39,816 bases of DNA from an uncultured Acetatifactor sp. (GTDB lineage Bacteria > Bacillota > Clostridia > Lachnospirales > Lachnospiraceae). The position numbers and the translations under genes were made by a program. Within the stretch, counting starts at the first letter, position 1; every line of letters starts with the position of its first letter. Below, piece after piece: positions 1-8,537 of this stretch. The stretch spans positions 1 to 39,816 of the forward strand of contig CAJTPN010000026.1 in assembly GCA_910578185.1 (NCBI GenBank). The letters are read 5' to 3'. Under the pieces are notes generated by a model. The model saw nothing but the letters and a program-made list of their open reading frames with translations, had not been told where the DNA came from and did not search any database.

Positions 1-1
1 A

Positions 2-325
2 TATTTTAATGCACATAAACTGGATGCGGAGGTTGGGCGAAAAGCAGCTCTTGTAGAAGATTATCTACACAGGGAAATATGTTCACTTGATGAAAGGATC
101 TCTTGCAGAGGCATGGGGCTGATCTGGGGAATCGACTTAAGCGGCATAGACTCAGGGCTTGCGCTGGAAGCGGTACACAGAGCCTTTGACAGGCATTTGA
201 TCATGGAAGTCGCCGGCCGCCGGGACAGCGTGTTGAAAATATTACCGCCGCTTACCATTGAAGATAACGTGCTCATGGAAGGGCTTGAGATTATTGGGAA
301 GGTTGTAAAGGAAGTGCTCTCATAG
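2..325 (+). CDS. Class-III PLP aminotransferase (diaminobutyrate aminotransferase-like), C-terminal part
   Basis: The reading frame is open from the window edge, so the gene is cut at its 5' end and only about 107 C-terminal residues are visible. The motifs CRGMGLIWGID, LIMEVAGR and LKILPPLTIED are typical of the C-terminal domain of class-III (ornithine/diaminobutyrate type) aminotransferases. The PLP lysine would lie upstream of the window. A clear paralog with the same motif order lies at the opposite end of the window on the other strand (39480-39815). The stop is 25 bases before the flippase start, so the two are probably co-transcribed. The amino-group acceptor is unknown; use in glycan precursor synthesis is inferred from context only. 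Confidence 0.8.
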   Translation, partial: YFNAHKLDAEVGRKAALVEDYLHREICSLDERISCRGMGLIWGIDLSGIDSGLALEAVHRAFDRHLIMEVAGRRDSVLKILPPLTIEDNVLMEGLEIIGKVVKEVLS

Positions 326-350
326 TCTCAGCCAAAGGAGAGTTTATTCT

Positions 351-1799
351 ATGTTGAAAAAGTATGTTAACAGCTATAAAAGCATTCCGATTCAGGCCAG
401 GGCCAGCTTTTGGTTCCTGGTCTGCGGGATACTCCAAAACGGATTGAATATCATAACGCTGCCTGTTTTTACGAGAGTATTGACAGAAGAACAATATGGA
501 TTATCCAGTACTTTTTTCGCATGGAATGACCTCTTAACCGTTGTCTGCACATTAAGGTTGTCATACGGTGTTTTTGATAAAGGCTTGTTGAAATATGGCG
601 GGAAACGTGACAGCTTTGAATCATCCTTGCTGGGCCTGACCACAACGCTCTCCGTTATCATGCTTGCGTTGTATCTGCTGTTTCATGATATGATACAAAA
701 AATATTCGGAATGAGCTTTATTTTATGCCTTTCCCTTTTTATCAATCAGATATTTGCACCGGCGCTTTTGTTTTGGACTGCAAGGAATAAATTTGAGTAT
801 AAGTATCAAAAGTTTACCGCGGTTACCATAGTCACTGCCATTGTGTCAACCCTGTTGAATTTGATGGCGGTACTGACAATGGACTATGATCGCGGAACTG
901 TTAAAATCCTTTCGTACCAGTTGATCTGGTGTATTGTTTATATAATTTTTTATGTGTATATATTTGCACGCGGAAAGACCTTTTATCAAAAGGATATGTG
1001 GGCATACGCGCTGAAGTTCAATATTCCCCTGATCCCTTATTTCCTTTCCACATTAATATTGGACAAGGCCGACCGTATTATGATAGACAATTTTTGCGGC
1101 AAGTCATATGTGGCGTTATACAGCGTATCCTACAATCTGGGCAGACTTATGGTGCTATTGACCTCCGCGCTGGACGCCACAATTACGCCGTGGATGTATC
1201 AGAAAATAAAAGAAGAAAGATATGATAACTGTAAAAAGATTACAACTTCCATTTTGGCAGTTTTTATCATTATTGCAACAGGATTTATGATATTTGCACC
1301 GGAACTGGTAGCTTTGTTCGCCGCGCCGGAATATAAGGAAGCGGTTTATGTGATTCCGCCGGTCATTGCCAGCTACTTTTTTGTCATGTTGTATCAGGTG
1401 GTGGCGAAGGTAGAATTCTATTATGAACGTACCAAAACCATTGCTTCCGTAACATTGGCGGCAGCCGTTTTGGATATTATTTTGAACTACTTTGCCATTC
1501 CTAAGTTTGGATATATAGCCGCCGGATACACAACTTTGATCAGTTATATAACGATGGCACTCTTTCATATGGCAGTTTCTTATAAACTGGCAAAAGAAAA
1601 AAATATCCAAAACAAGATTTTTTCGTGGGGCAAACTGCTTTTGCTGGGAATTGTAATGATACTGATCACAATTTTTGTAAATCTGCTTTACAGGTGGGTC
1701 GCACTGAGATTTTTGATACTTGCAGCAATTATTATCGCCGCTTTTATATTTAAGAAGAAAATAATATCCATTCTTTATACGCTGAAAAAAAGGGAGTAG
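351..1799 (+). CDS. Polysaccharide flippase, MOP/PST family (Wzx-like), first of three
   Basis: A 482-residue, strongly hydrophobic protein with about 12-14 predicted membrane segments. The N-terminal pattern (amphipathic start, then LPVFTRVLTEEQYG near residue 40) is characteristic of Wzx-type oligosaccharide flippases, which move undecaprenyl-linked repeat units across the membrane. The ATG at 351 is preceded by AAAGGAG at good spacing. The next gene starts 6 bases after the stop, indicating an operon. Two other flippases occur in the window (24517-26061 and 29086-30534), so more than one glycan is probably exported. No long G run is present in this gene. Confidence 0.9.
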   Translation: MLKKYVNSYKSIPIQARASFWFLVCGILQNGLNIITLPVFTRVLTEEQYGLSSTFFAWNDLLTVVCTLRLSYGVFDKGLLKYGGKRDSFESSLLGLTTTLSVIMLALYLLFHDMIQKIFGMSFILCLSLFINQIFAPALLFWTARNKFEYKYQKFTAVTIVTAIVSTLLNLMAVLTMDYDRGTVKILSYQLIWCIVYIIFYVYIFARGKTFYQKDMWAYALKFNIPLIPYFLSTLILDKADRIMIDNFCGKSYVALYSVSYNLGRLMVLLTSALDATITPWMYQKIKEERYDNCKKITTSILAVFIIIATGFMIFAPELVALFAAPEYKEAVYVIPPVIASYFFVMLYQVVAKVEFYYERTKTIASVTLAAAVLDIILNYFAIPKFGYIAAGYTTLISYITMALFHMAVSYKLAKEKNIQNKIFSWGKLLLLGIVMILITIFVNLLYRWVALRFLILAAIIIAAFIFKKKIISILYTLKKRE

Positions 1800-1805
1800 C
1801 TTTTC

Positions 1806-2969
1806 ATGACAGCTGGTAAGATAGGTCTTTTAAACATACAGAGATGCAACAGCCATGGAGCAGTATTGCTTGCTTATGCATTGGAACAGGTTTTAATCAA
1901 AAACGGATATGAAGTTCAAAACCTGGATTACAAATATGCCGGGAGAATTGTTGAAAAAAGTGCTTTAAAGCGCTTGATCAAAAGGGCAGGAATAAAGTTA
2001 ACGAAACAATTTCACTTAACTTATATGGGTAAAAAAATAAATAACAAATCCGTAAAGCAGGAACTGGATATCCAGACAAAACGATTTTCTGAATTCAGGG
2101 GGGGCAATCTCCATTTGACAAAAGAAATTACGGATGTATATGATGCAATTTTGAATGAATTTAACGCATTTATTGTGGGAAGCGATGTGGTCTGGAAACC
2201 TGAAATTGTCGGATGCATAGACAGAGAAATATATTTTCTGCGCAGCGTTCCGGCTTCTGCAATTAAGATGGCCTATGCGGCAAGTATCGGAACGGATGAT
2301 AAGGCAATATTGGAGAAATACGATTCCGCATACCGGGAAGCGTTTGATTCCCTGGATTATATTTCCGTCCGTGAACAATCCATGGTCAACTTTGTAAGGC
2401 AATACACAGATCAATCGGTTGTCAGTGTCATAGATCCCATATTCCTATTGACTCCGGAGGATTATCAACCGATAGAAAACAATACTCAGACACTTGTAAA
2501 CGGGAAAGAGTATGTATATGTATATTTGTTAAGCAGGAACGAAACCGCATTGGCAGAGGCAAATACGCTTGCACAGAAAAAAGGACTGCACATTCTGTTG
2601 GATATAAGCGAAGGTTTTGAGGACGCCAAACGCCTCACCGTCCCGTTTGAGTCTGCGATTTCTGCCGGACCTGCGGAATTTTTATATAATATTCGTCATG
2701 CGAGTTATGTGATTACGGATTCATTCCATGCAACGGCATTTTCCATATTGTATAACATAACTTTTTGGGTTTTCAGGCGGGGGAAAATAAGTGTCAGAAT
2801 GACTGATCTGACGGAGCGATTTTCAGTCTGCTCAAGAATGTACGAAGGGAACATAACAACGGATCCTATCGACTGGAAAGCCATTAATGAGAAAATTGCG
2901 GAAGAGCGGAGCCGGGGTATTACCTATTTGATGACCGGTCTAAAAGGAAAAAGAGATGAAGCAGGGTAA
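1806..2969 (+). CDS. Polysaccharide pyruvyl transferase family protein (G7 tract, in frame)
   Basis: A 387-residue protein. The N-terminus (IGLLNIQRCNSHGAVLLAYAL) and later FIVGSDVVW and VITDSFHATAFS match the polysaccharide pyruvyl transferase family (CsaB/WcaK type), which adds ketal pyruvate or acts as a GT-B-like transferase on glycans. The stop overlaps the start of the next gene (2956) by 14 bases, so the two are translationally coupled. This gene is often found beside an F420-dehydrogenase-beta-like gene in gut anaerobes. A run of seven G (2098-2104) encodes part of Arg98-Gly99-Gly100; the gene is intact with seven, and any change other than a multiple of three would truncate it. The exact substrate is unknown. 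Confidence 0.85.
   Translation: MTAGKIGLLNIQRCNSHGAVLLAYALEQVLIKNGYEVQNLDYKYAGRIVEKSALKRLIKRAGIKLTKQFHLTYMGKKINNKSVKQELDIQTKRFSEFRGGNLHLTKEITDVYDAILNEFNAFIVGSDVVWKPEIVGCIDREIYFLRSVPASAIKMAYAASIGTDDKAILEKYDSAYREAFDSLDYISVREQSMVNFVRQYTDQSVVSVIDPIFLLTPEDYQPIENNTQTLVNGKEYVYVYLLSRNETALAEANTLAQKKGLHILLDISEGFEDAKRLTVPFESAISAGPAEFLYNIRHASYVITDSFHATAFSILYNITFWVFRRGKISVRMTDLTERFSVCSRMYEGNITTDPIDWKAINEKIAEERSRGITYLMTGLKGKRDEAG
2098..2104 (+). repeat. G7 tract in pyruvyl transferase gene (gene in frame)
   Basis: Seven consecutive G at codons 98-100. Followed by CAAT, as is the TagF-like tract at 7303. Confidence 0.85.
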
Positions 2970-4140
2970 TAATATTATCGGTGTAGAATATTGCTGTGGA
3001 TGCGGCGGGTGCGCACAGAAATGTCCCGCACACTGCATATCAATTGAGCAGGATGAAGACGGCTTCTGGAAAGCAAAGTGCGACGAAGCAAAGTGCGTTC
3101 ATTGCGGAAAGTGTCTGAAAGTCTGTCCGATGAAGCATGATTCACAGGTTGACTCCGGCACGCCGGAGTGTTATGCCGCAGTAACCTGTAATAAGGAGTA
3201 TGAACGTCGAAGTTCATCGGGGGGGGCATTTTCACAGATTGCACAGAAGGTCCTGGACCATAATGGAACAGTGTGGGGCTGCGGCATGAATTCCGAACTG
3301 CTTCCCAGCCATATGCCGATTAGGACAATAGACAAGCTGGATATTTTAAGAAGAAGTAAATATGTGCAAAGTTTCTTGGGCAACAGCTATTCGCTTATAG
3401 AAAAATCGCTGGAGGATGGCGGGCAGGTTCTGTTTGCAGGCACGCCATGCCAGGTCGGCGGCCTGAAAAAGTTTCTGGGAAAACAGTACGACAACCTTTT
3501 TCTGATTGATCTTGTCTGTCATGGGGTTCCCAGTCCGGGCATGTTTATGAAGCATATACAATACCTGGAAAAGAAAAAAGGCCAAAAGATATCAAGCTTT
3601 GAATTTAGACTAAAGAATGATCAACCGAATAAACACTATTGCTATACCTGTCTTTTTGCATCAGGCAAAACAGAAACCGGCGTTTATTATAAGGATGTGT
3701 TTTTTAATGAATTTTATGATATGACTTCTCTGAACGAGTGTTGTTATCATTGTCCTTATGCCAATAAAGAACGCCAGGGAGACTTGACCATCGGAGATTT
3801 CGGATGGGGAAAACAATATCATCCGGAATTAAAAGATCATGGGGAAATCAGTTGTATTTTGGTCAATACCGAAAAAGGAAAGGCGATGCTTGACTCGATT
3901 CGACCGGAAATGTACTGCTATCCTACCAAGTGGGAATATATCATAGAGAAAAACGGAAATCTGCTTCACCCCACCGGGCGGCCTGGATATCGCAGCCATA
4001 TTTACAAGGAAATACGGGAAAAAGGGTATGAAAAGTGGGCGGAAAATTATTATCATTCCATGAGATATCTGAAAAAGCTGCCTATTATGCGTCCGCTGGT
4101 GAAAGCAAAAATATTTTTAAACCGTTTGAAACAAAAGTAA
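2956..4140 (+). CDS. 4Fe-4S ferredoxin / coenzyme F420 hydrogenase-dehydrogenase beta-subunit-like protein (G8 tract, in frame)
   Basis: A 394-residue protein. The N-terminus carries two ferredoxin-type clusters: Cys13, Cys16, Cys19 and Cys23, then CVHCGKCLKVCPM near residues 46-59. After these come the FrhB/FdhB N- and C-terminal domains (SSGGAFSQIAQ, FAGTPCQVGGLKKFL, DLVCHGVPSPGMF, GDLTIGDFGWG). Clostridia generally do not use F420 this way; in this operon setting the protein is usually annotated as a flavin/Fe-S oxidoreductase paired with the pyruvyltransferase. Its reaction on the glycan or precursor is unknown. A run of eight G (3219-3226) encodes Ser88-Gly-Gly-Ala at the start of the conserved FrhB domain. 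The gene reads through in frame with eight. Confidence 0.85.
   Translation: MKQGNNIIGVEYCCGCGGCAQKCPAHCISIEQDEDGFWKAKCDEAKCVHCGKCLKVCPMKHDSQVDSGTPECYAAVTCNKEYERRSSSGGAFSQIAQKVLDHNGTVWGCGMNSELLPSHMPIRTIDKLDILRRSKYVQSFLGNSYSLIEKSLEDGGQVLFAGTPCQVGGLKKFLGKQYDNLFLIDLVCHGVPSPGMFMKHIQYLEKKKGQKISSFEFRLKNDQPNKHYCYTCLFASGKTETGVYYKDVFFNEFYDMTSLNECCYHCPYANKERQGDLTIGDFGWGKQYHPELKDHGEISCILVNTEKGKAMLDSIRPEMYCYPTKWEYIIEKNGNLLHPTGRPGYRSHIYKEIREKGYEKWAENYYHSMRYLKKLPIMRPLVKAKIFLNRLKQK
3219..3226 (+). repeat. G8 tract in F420-dehydrogenase-beta-like gene (gene in frame)
   Basis: Eight consecutive G at codons 88-91. A one-base change would leave only the ferredoxin domain. Confidence 0.9.
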
Positions 4141-4197
4141 TGATAACACACCCGCAAATAATCAATCCGGACATTCAAAAACAGGGAGGGTTCAAAG

Positions 4198-5835
4198 ATG
4201 GGGTTAACCATACAAAAAAATGCAATTATACTTGCCGCCGGAAAATCAAACAGATTTGCGCCCTTTACGTATGAAAAACCAAAAGGATTATTTCGTGTAA
4301 AAGGCGATATCTTAATTGAACGTCAAATAGAGCAATTACGTACTGCAGGGGTAAAAGACATTTACATTGTGGTCGGTTATATGAAGGAAAAGTTTTTCTA
4401 TCTTGAGAAAAAGTACGGAGTGCATCTGCTTGTGAACAACACCTTTGGCATTAAGGGGAATATTTATTCTCTATATACGGCAAGGGAATATCTGGAGAAC
4501 ACCTTTATCTGTTGTGCCGATCACTACTTTGTTTACAATCCTTTTACGGATTCCAATGTGCAGAATTGTTCCTATAGAGCCTGCTCATATCATGAAGGAA
4601 GTTTTCGTGAATTTGCGGTAGAGTATTCGGATGCATCGGTTATTACCGATGTGGCGGTCGGCGGCAGAGACCATATGACTATGGTTGGACATGCGTATTT
4701 CAACAAGACGTTCAGCGAATTATTTCGGAAATATATGGAAGCGGAAATAAATGATTTTGGTGTGGCGGGCATGTTTTGGGAAGAATTTTATGCAAAGCAT
4801 CAAAAAAACCTGACCCTTTATATGAAAGAATATGACGAAAAAGACATATTGGAATTTGACAGTATAGACGATCTGCGTCAATTCGATTCCGAATTCCTGT
4901 TTAATGTAGATTCGGAAATTATAACTAATATCTGCAGAACCATCGACTGCCATCCTAACAATATTGTGGATATTGCGGTCATTCAGGCAGGGCTGACAAA
5001 CGTCTCGTTTGTATTCACTGCCGGGGGAATTAAATATGTATATCGGCATCCCGGAGGAACGGCAGGCAATCTCATCAATCGCAAAGCCGAACGATATGCA
5101 CAATATAAGGCCAAAGAACTGGGCGTGGACAAATCTGTGATTTACATGGATGAGAGCGGCTGGAAAATCTCATATTATGTACCTGATATGGTATCCTGTG
5201 ACTTTGAGACACACCCCGAACAATTCAAATTGGGAATGGAATACCTTCGCAAAATACACGGCGTTCAAGTGGACAGTGACATAAAGGTGTTTGACGATGT
5301 GAAAGAGGGAAAGAAATTAATGACCATTGCCTCCGCATCAAAGGGAAATCTGTTTTCTGAATTCTCAGAACTGATAGAAAAAATAGAAAAATTGGATTTA
5401 TTGGTTAAAGCTGATGCGGTGACATTGGGAATAAAACCTGTTTTGTGCCATAACGATGCTTATGTCCCCAACTATCTGGCAACCCAAACGGGCGAGCTCT
5501 ATTTGATTGATTGGGAGTATGCGGGAATAAACGATCCTGCAAATGATGTTGCATGCATATTGTGCAGGGGCGATTACTCCAAGGAAAGGACAGAGGAATA
5601 TTTAAGAGAATATTTCGGAAGGGAGTTGACCCCGGGAGAACATAGGCATTACATCGCATATATTGCGCTCTGCGGATTTTACTGGTTTTGTTGGGGACTG
5701 TACAAAGGGAGCGTAGGAGATGATGACGGATTCTTTTTTCTTCCGGCATATCGAAGTTGTATTCGATACATAGACATTGCATTGGAAAGCTATGCCGAAG
5801 GAAATCAACTTGATATGGGCGGTGATACAAAATGA
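4198..5835 (+). CDS. Phosphocholine cytidylyltransferase-choline kinase fusion (LicC-LicA-like)
   Basis: A 545-residue two-domain protein. Residues about 8-230 form a nucleotidyltransferase (IILAAGKSNRFAPFT, then EKPKGLF) of the LicC type, which makes CDP-choline from phosphocholine. Residues about 240-530 form a choline/ethanolamine kinase-like aminoglycoside phosphotransferase fold, with YVYRHPGG as nucleotide-binding region and CHNDAYVPNYL plus LIDWEYAG as catalytic and metal-binding loops. One polypeptide could therefore phosphorylate and CDP-activate choline or a related amino alcohol for a polymer substituent. The ATG at 4198 follows GGGAGGG. The stop overlaps the next start as ATGA. 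No licD-like transferase was recognised in the window. Choline versus ethanolamine or another substrate is not decided. Confidence 0.82.
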   Translation: MGLTIQKNAIILAAGKSNRFAPFTYEKPKGLFRVKGDILIERQIEQLRTAGVKDIYIVVGYMKEKFFYLEKKYGVHLLVNNTFGIKGNIYSLYTAREYLENTFICCADHYFVYNPFTDSNVQNCSYRACSYHEGSFREFAVEYSDASVITDVAVGGRDHMTMVGHAYFNKTFSELFRKYMEAEINDFGVAGMFWEEFYAKHQKNLTLYMKEYDEKDILEFDSIDDLRQFDSEFLFNVDSEIITNICRTIDCHPNNIVDIAVIQAGLTNVSFVFTAGGIKYVYRHPGGTAGNLINRKAERYAQYKAKELGVDKSVIYMDESGWKISYYVPDMVSCDFETHPEQFKLGMEYLRKIHGVQVDSDIKVFDDVKEGKKLMTIASASKGNLFSEFSELIEKIEKLDLLVKADAVTLGIKPVLCHNDAYVPNYLATQTGELYLIDWEYAGINDPANDVACILCRGDYSKERTEEYLREYFGRELTPGEHRHYIAYIALCGFYWFCWGLYKGSVGDDDGFFFLPAYRSCIRYIDIALESYAEGNQLDMGGDTK

Positions 5836-6575
5836 TTACGGCAATGATTCTTGCAGGCGGCACTGGTTCCAGGGTAGGAGCCGATTGTCCCAAACAGTTT
5901 ATAAATGTTTTGGGTAAACCGGTGTTGGCTTATACAATAGATATTTATGAAAAGCATACCGCAGTAGATGCAATAGAAATTGTATGTCATGAAAACTGGA
6001 TCAACTATGTCAATGAAATGATAAAAAATTATCACTTTTTAAAGGTTAAGTGGGTGGTTCAGGGCGGCAGCACATTTCAGGAGTCTGTCATTCAGGGGAT
6101 TAACGGACTCAAAGATAAGATGGTATCCAATGACATCGTGATGATTCATTATGCTGCCGCCCCCTTTACAAGCGCTAAGATAATTGCAGACAGCATAAAA
6201 GTCTGTACCGAAAAAGGGATGTCTGTCTCCTGTACGCCGTGCTATCAATTAATGGGAAGCAATGACTGCAATGGAGAAAGCAGGTCTTGGGTGGATAGAG
6301 ACAAAATGGTACAGCTTGCCTGTCCGCAATCTTTCAGGTATGGATATCTTTTGGACATTTATGAAAGGGCTGCCCGAAACGGAATCCTGGAAAATACGGA
6401 ACCACATACCACAAGTCTGATGTACGCGTTGGGCGATACCATTTATCAGTCCTATGGGGATCAGACAAATATCAAAATTACCACCAATGAAGATATTTAC
6501 ATGTTTGAAGGATATGTCTTAATGAAGAACAGGTCAGCCGCAGAAAATGCAACGATCTGTTCCAGGACTGTCTGA
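5832..6575 (+). CDS. IspD/TarI-like cytidylyltransferase
   Basis: A 247-residue protein with the IspD/TarI signature near the N-terminus (MILAGGTGSRVGADCPKQF) and VQGGSTFQESVIQG. The family transfers CMP from CTP to a polyol phosphate (2-C-methylerythritol 4-P, ribitol 5-P or similar). It sits inside a glycan operon and directly before a TagF-like polyol-phosphate transferase. Supply of a CDP-polyol for that transferase (teichoic-acid type) is therefore more likely than isoprenoid synthesis. The start overlaps the previous stop (ATGA). No ribitol-5-P reductase partner (TarJ) was seen, so the actual polyol remains open. Confidence 0.82.
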   Translation: MITAMILAGGTGSRVGADCPKQFINVLGKPVLAYTIDIYEKHTAVDAIEIVCHENWINYVNEMIKNYHFLKVKWVVQGGSTFQESVIQGINGLKDKMVSNDIVMIHYAAAPFTSAKIIADSIKVCTEKGMSVSCTPCYQLMGSNDCNGESRSWVDRDKMVQLACPQSFRYGYLLDIYERAARNGILENTEPHTTSLMYALGDTIYQSYGDQTNIKITTNEDIYMFEGYVLMKNRSAAENATICSRTV

Positions 6576-6608
6576 TACACACTGAAGCACGAAAAGGGGA
6601 ATGAAACT

Positions 6609-7738
6609 ATGAAAAATAAAATAATACACCTGTTATATCTGTTTTTCGGATTGTTTCCGATTAAAAAAAACCGCGTGGTATTCAGCAGTTTTGACTATTC
6701 TCTGTATGGCGGAAATCCAAGAGTTATTTCCGATTACATGCTTGAAAATAATAAAAACTATGAAATGGTTTGGGTATTAAATAACGATGTGGAAGCAAAA
6801 CTGCCTTCCGGGATAAAAAGGATATCAAGTCATTCCCTGAAGAAAATATATTACTATGCTACCGCAAAGGTTTGGGTGGACAGCCATCACTTTTATAACA
6901 GATGGAAAAGGAAACGCCAATTTTTGATCCAGACATGGCATGCGGCGGTTCCCCTGAAAAAGCTGGAAGGGAATTGTCCTGATTATTTTTCGCCAAGTCA
7001 TATCAGGCAGGTATATCATTGTTCACAAATGGCAGATTATCACCTTTCCAACAGCGATATGGCGTCCCGGATCCTTCGGGAGGGAGTGTGGTGTCAGGGG
7101 CCCATTTTACAGGTGGGGATGCCTGTAAATGATATGCTTGTCAATATGGATAAAAAACAACGGGACATAATACTGCAGAAATTAGGCTTGGATAACGATA
7201 AAAAATACATTTTATATGCGCCAACATGTCGGCAAAACGCTTGTGATGATCACCTAAACACATTAGATTATGACGGCGTGGCGCAAGCCTTCCAAAAAAA
7301 TTGGGGGGGCAATTTGTAATCCTGTATAGAGGTCATCCCATTGACGACGCATCGCAGAAGGAGAAACTGAAGAACCCGAAGGTAATAGATGTCACCAAAG
7401 TGCAGCTGGTTCAGGAATTACTCTGTATTGCGGATGCGGTAATAACGGACTATTCTTCTACGATAACGGATTTTATGTTGACAAGGCGTCCGGCGTTTTT
7501 ATTTGCATATGATTATGACAATTACAAAGGAAAAAGGGATTTCTATATTCCGCTGGAATCTCTTCCTTTTCCGCTGGCCTATAACAACGATGAGCTGAAG
7601 GCAAATATTATTAATTTTGACCCGGATCAATACCAAAAGGCGTTGGATGATTTATTTAATCAGTGGAATATAAGAGAAAGCGGAACCGCGACCCAAACTA
7701 TTGTAAAGATAATTGACCGGATTATAACGGAAGCTTAA
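6609..7738 (+). CDS. TagF/TarL-like CDP-glycerol glycerophosphotransferase, frameshifted at a G7 tract (phase-OFF)
   Basis: The start is ATG 6609 after AAAAGGGG. The first frame ends at 7319 just past the G run at 7303-7309, and the rest of the family continues in the +1 frame from 7301 to 7738. One extra G gives a continuous 376-residue protein reading NWGGQFVILYRGHP. Family motifs lie on both sides of the break: QTWHA (His111) before it, and YRGHP and DYSSTITDFML after it. The two halves are otherwise undamaged, which argues against an old pseudogene. TagF/TarL enzymes polymerise or transfer glycerol- or ribitol-phosphate from the CDP donor; the upstream TarI-like gene could supply it. The present sequence would yield a 236-residue protein lacking the second catalytic His region. 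The cause is either a phase-variable switch or a homopolymer sequencing error. Confidence 0.88.
7303..7309 (+). repeat. G7 tract in TagF-like gene (gene out of frame)
   Basis: Seven consecutive G at Trp232-Gly-Gly. Eight G would restore the frame. With seven, translation stops four codons after the tract. Confidence 0.9.
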
Positions 7739-7799
7739 AACAGCTTATGGCACTGATTCCGGCAAAGCGGGTATTGGAACAGGAGGTTAACAAATAATT

Positions 7800-8537
7800 A
7801 TGAAAGTAACAGGAATTATACCAGCCAGATATGGTGCTGCCAGGCTGCCAGGGAAACCTTTGAGGGATATTTGCGGACATCCGATGATATGGTGGGTATA
7901 CCAGCGGGTCCGGACGGTGGACAAGCTGACGGAAATCTATGTGGCCACTGACGATACAAGGATACGAGAAGTGTGTGAAGAAAACAATATCCCTGTAGTG
8001 ATGACGGCCGATACACATCGAACTGCTGCCCACAGGCTGCAGGAGGTATCCGAAACGATAAGTGCAGATTTCTACATTCAGCTCAATGGCGACGAGCCGT
8101 TAATTAACACGGAAGCCATCATAGCCGCCATTCCGGATGATGTGCCTACGGATCGGGAATTTGGAACCAATATTATCACGGAGATGACGGACCCCGCGCA
8201 GGTAATGGATCCATCCAATATCAAGATGGTATTTGACACAAATATGAATGCCTTGTATATGTCCAGGACTCCCATACCCTATCCGTTTAAGTCGCTTAAT
8301 TATAAATATTATAAACATGTGGGAATCATTGGTTACAACAAACGGATGCTGGATTTCTATCGTGACAGTGTTCCCGGACGATTTGAAGTAATTGAAGGAA
8401 TTGATACCCTGCGCTTTCTGGACTATGGGAAGCAGCTGAAGCTTTCTCTGGTTCAGGAATGTCATAGTTTATCCGTAGACACGGAAAAGGATCTGGAGAT
8501 TGTCACCAGGCTGTTAAAGGAGCAGCAAGAAAAATGA
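7800..8537 (+). CDS. kdsB: KdsB-like CMP-ulosonate cytidylyltransferase
   Basis: A 245-residue protein, the usual KdsB length. Motifs include the N-terminal IIPARYGAARLPGKPL (CTP-binding loop) and QLNGDEPLI, corresponding to the family QGDEP region. KdsB activates 3-deoxy-D-manno-octulosonate (Kdo) or an 8-amino analogue as the CMP sugar. The ATG at 7800 follows a full AGGAGG. It overlaps the following aldolase gene (ATGA) and lies 1.7 kb from a KdsC-like phosphatase, so it probably belongs to a three-gene ulosonic-acid module. In a Gram-positive setting the sugar is unlikely to be lipid-A-linked Kdo; a Kdo-like capsule or glycan sugar is inferred. Confidence 0.85.
   Translation: MKVTGIIPARYGAARLPGKPLRDICGHPMIWWVYQRVRTVDKLTEIYVATDDTRIREVCEENNIPVVMTADTHRTAAHRLQEVSETISADFYIQLNGDEPLINTEAIIAAIPDDVPTDREFGTNIITEMTDPAQVMDPSNIKMVFDTNMNALYMSRTPIPYPFKSLNYKYYKHVGIIGYNKRMLDFYRDSVPGRFEVIEGIDTLRFLDYGKQLKLSLVQECHSLSVDTEKDLEIVTRLLKEQQEK

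Noticed and set aside
1155..1610. Long antisense open frames such as this one and several over 300 bases opposite other genes
   Set aside because: They are opposite well-conserved coding regions, lack ribosome sites and recognisable motifs, and read as shadows of the real genes.
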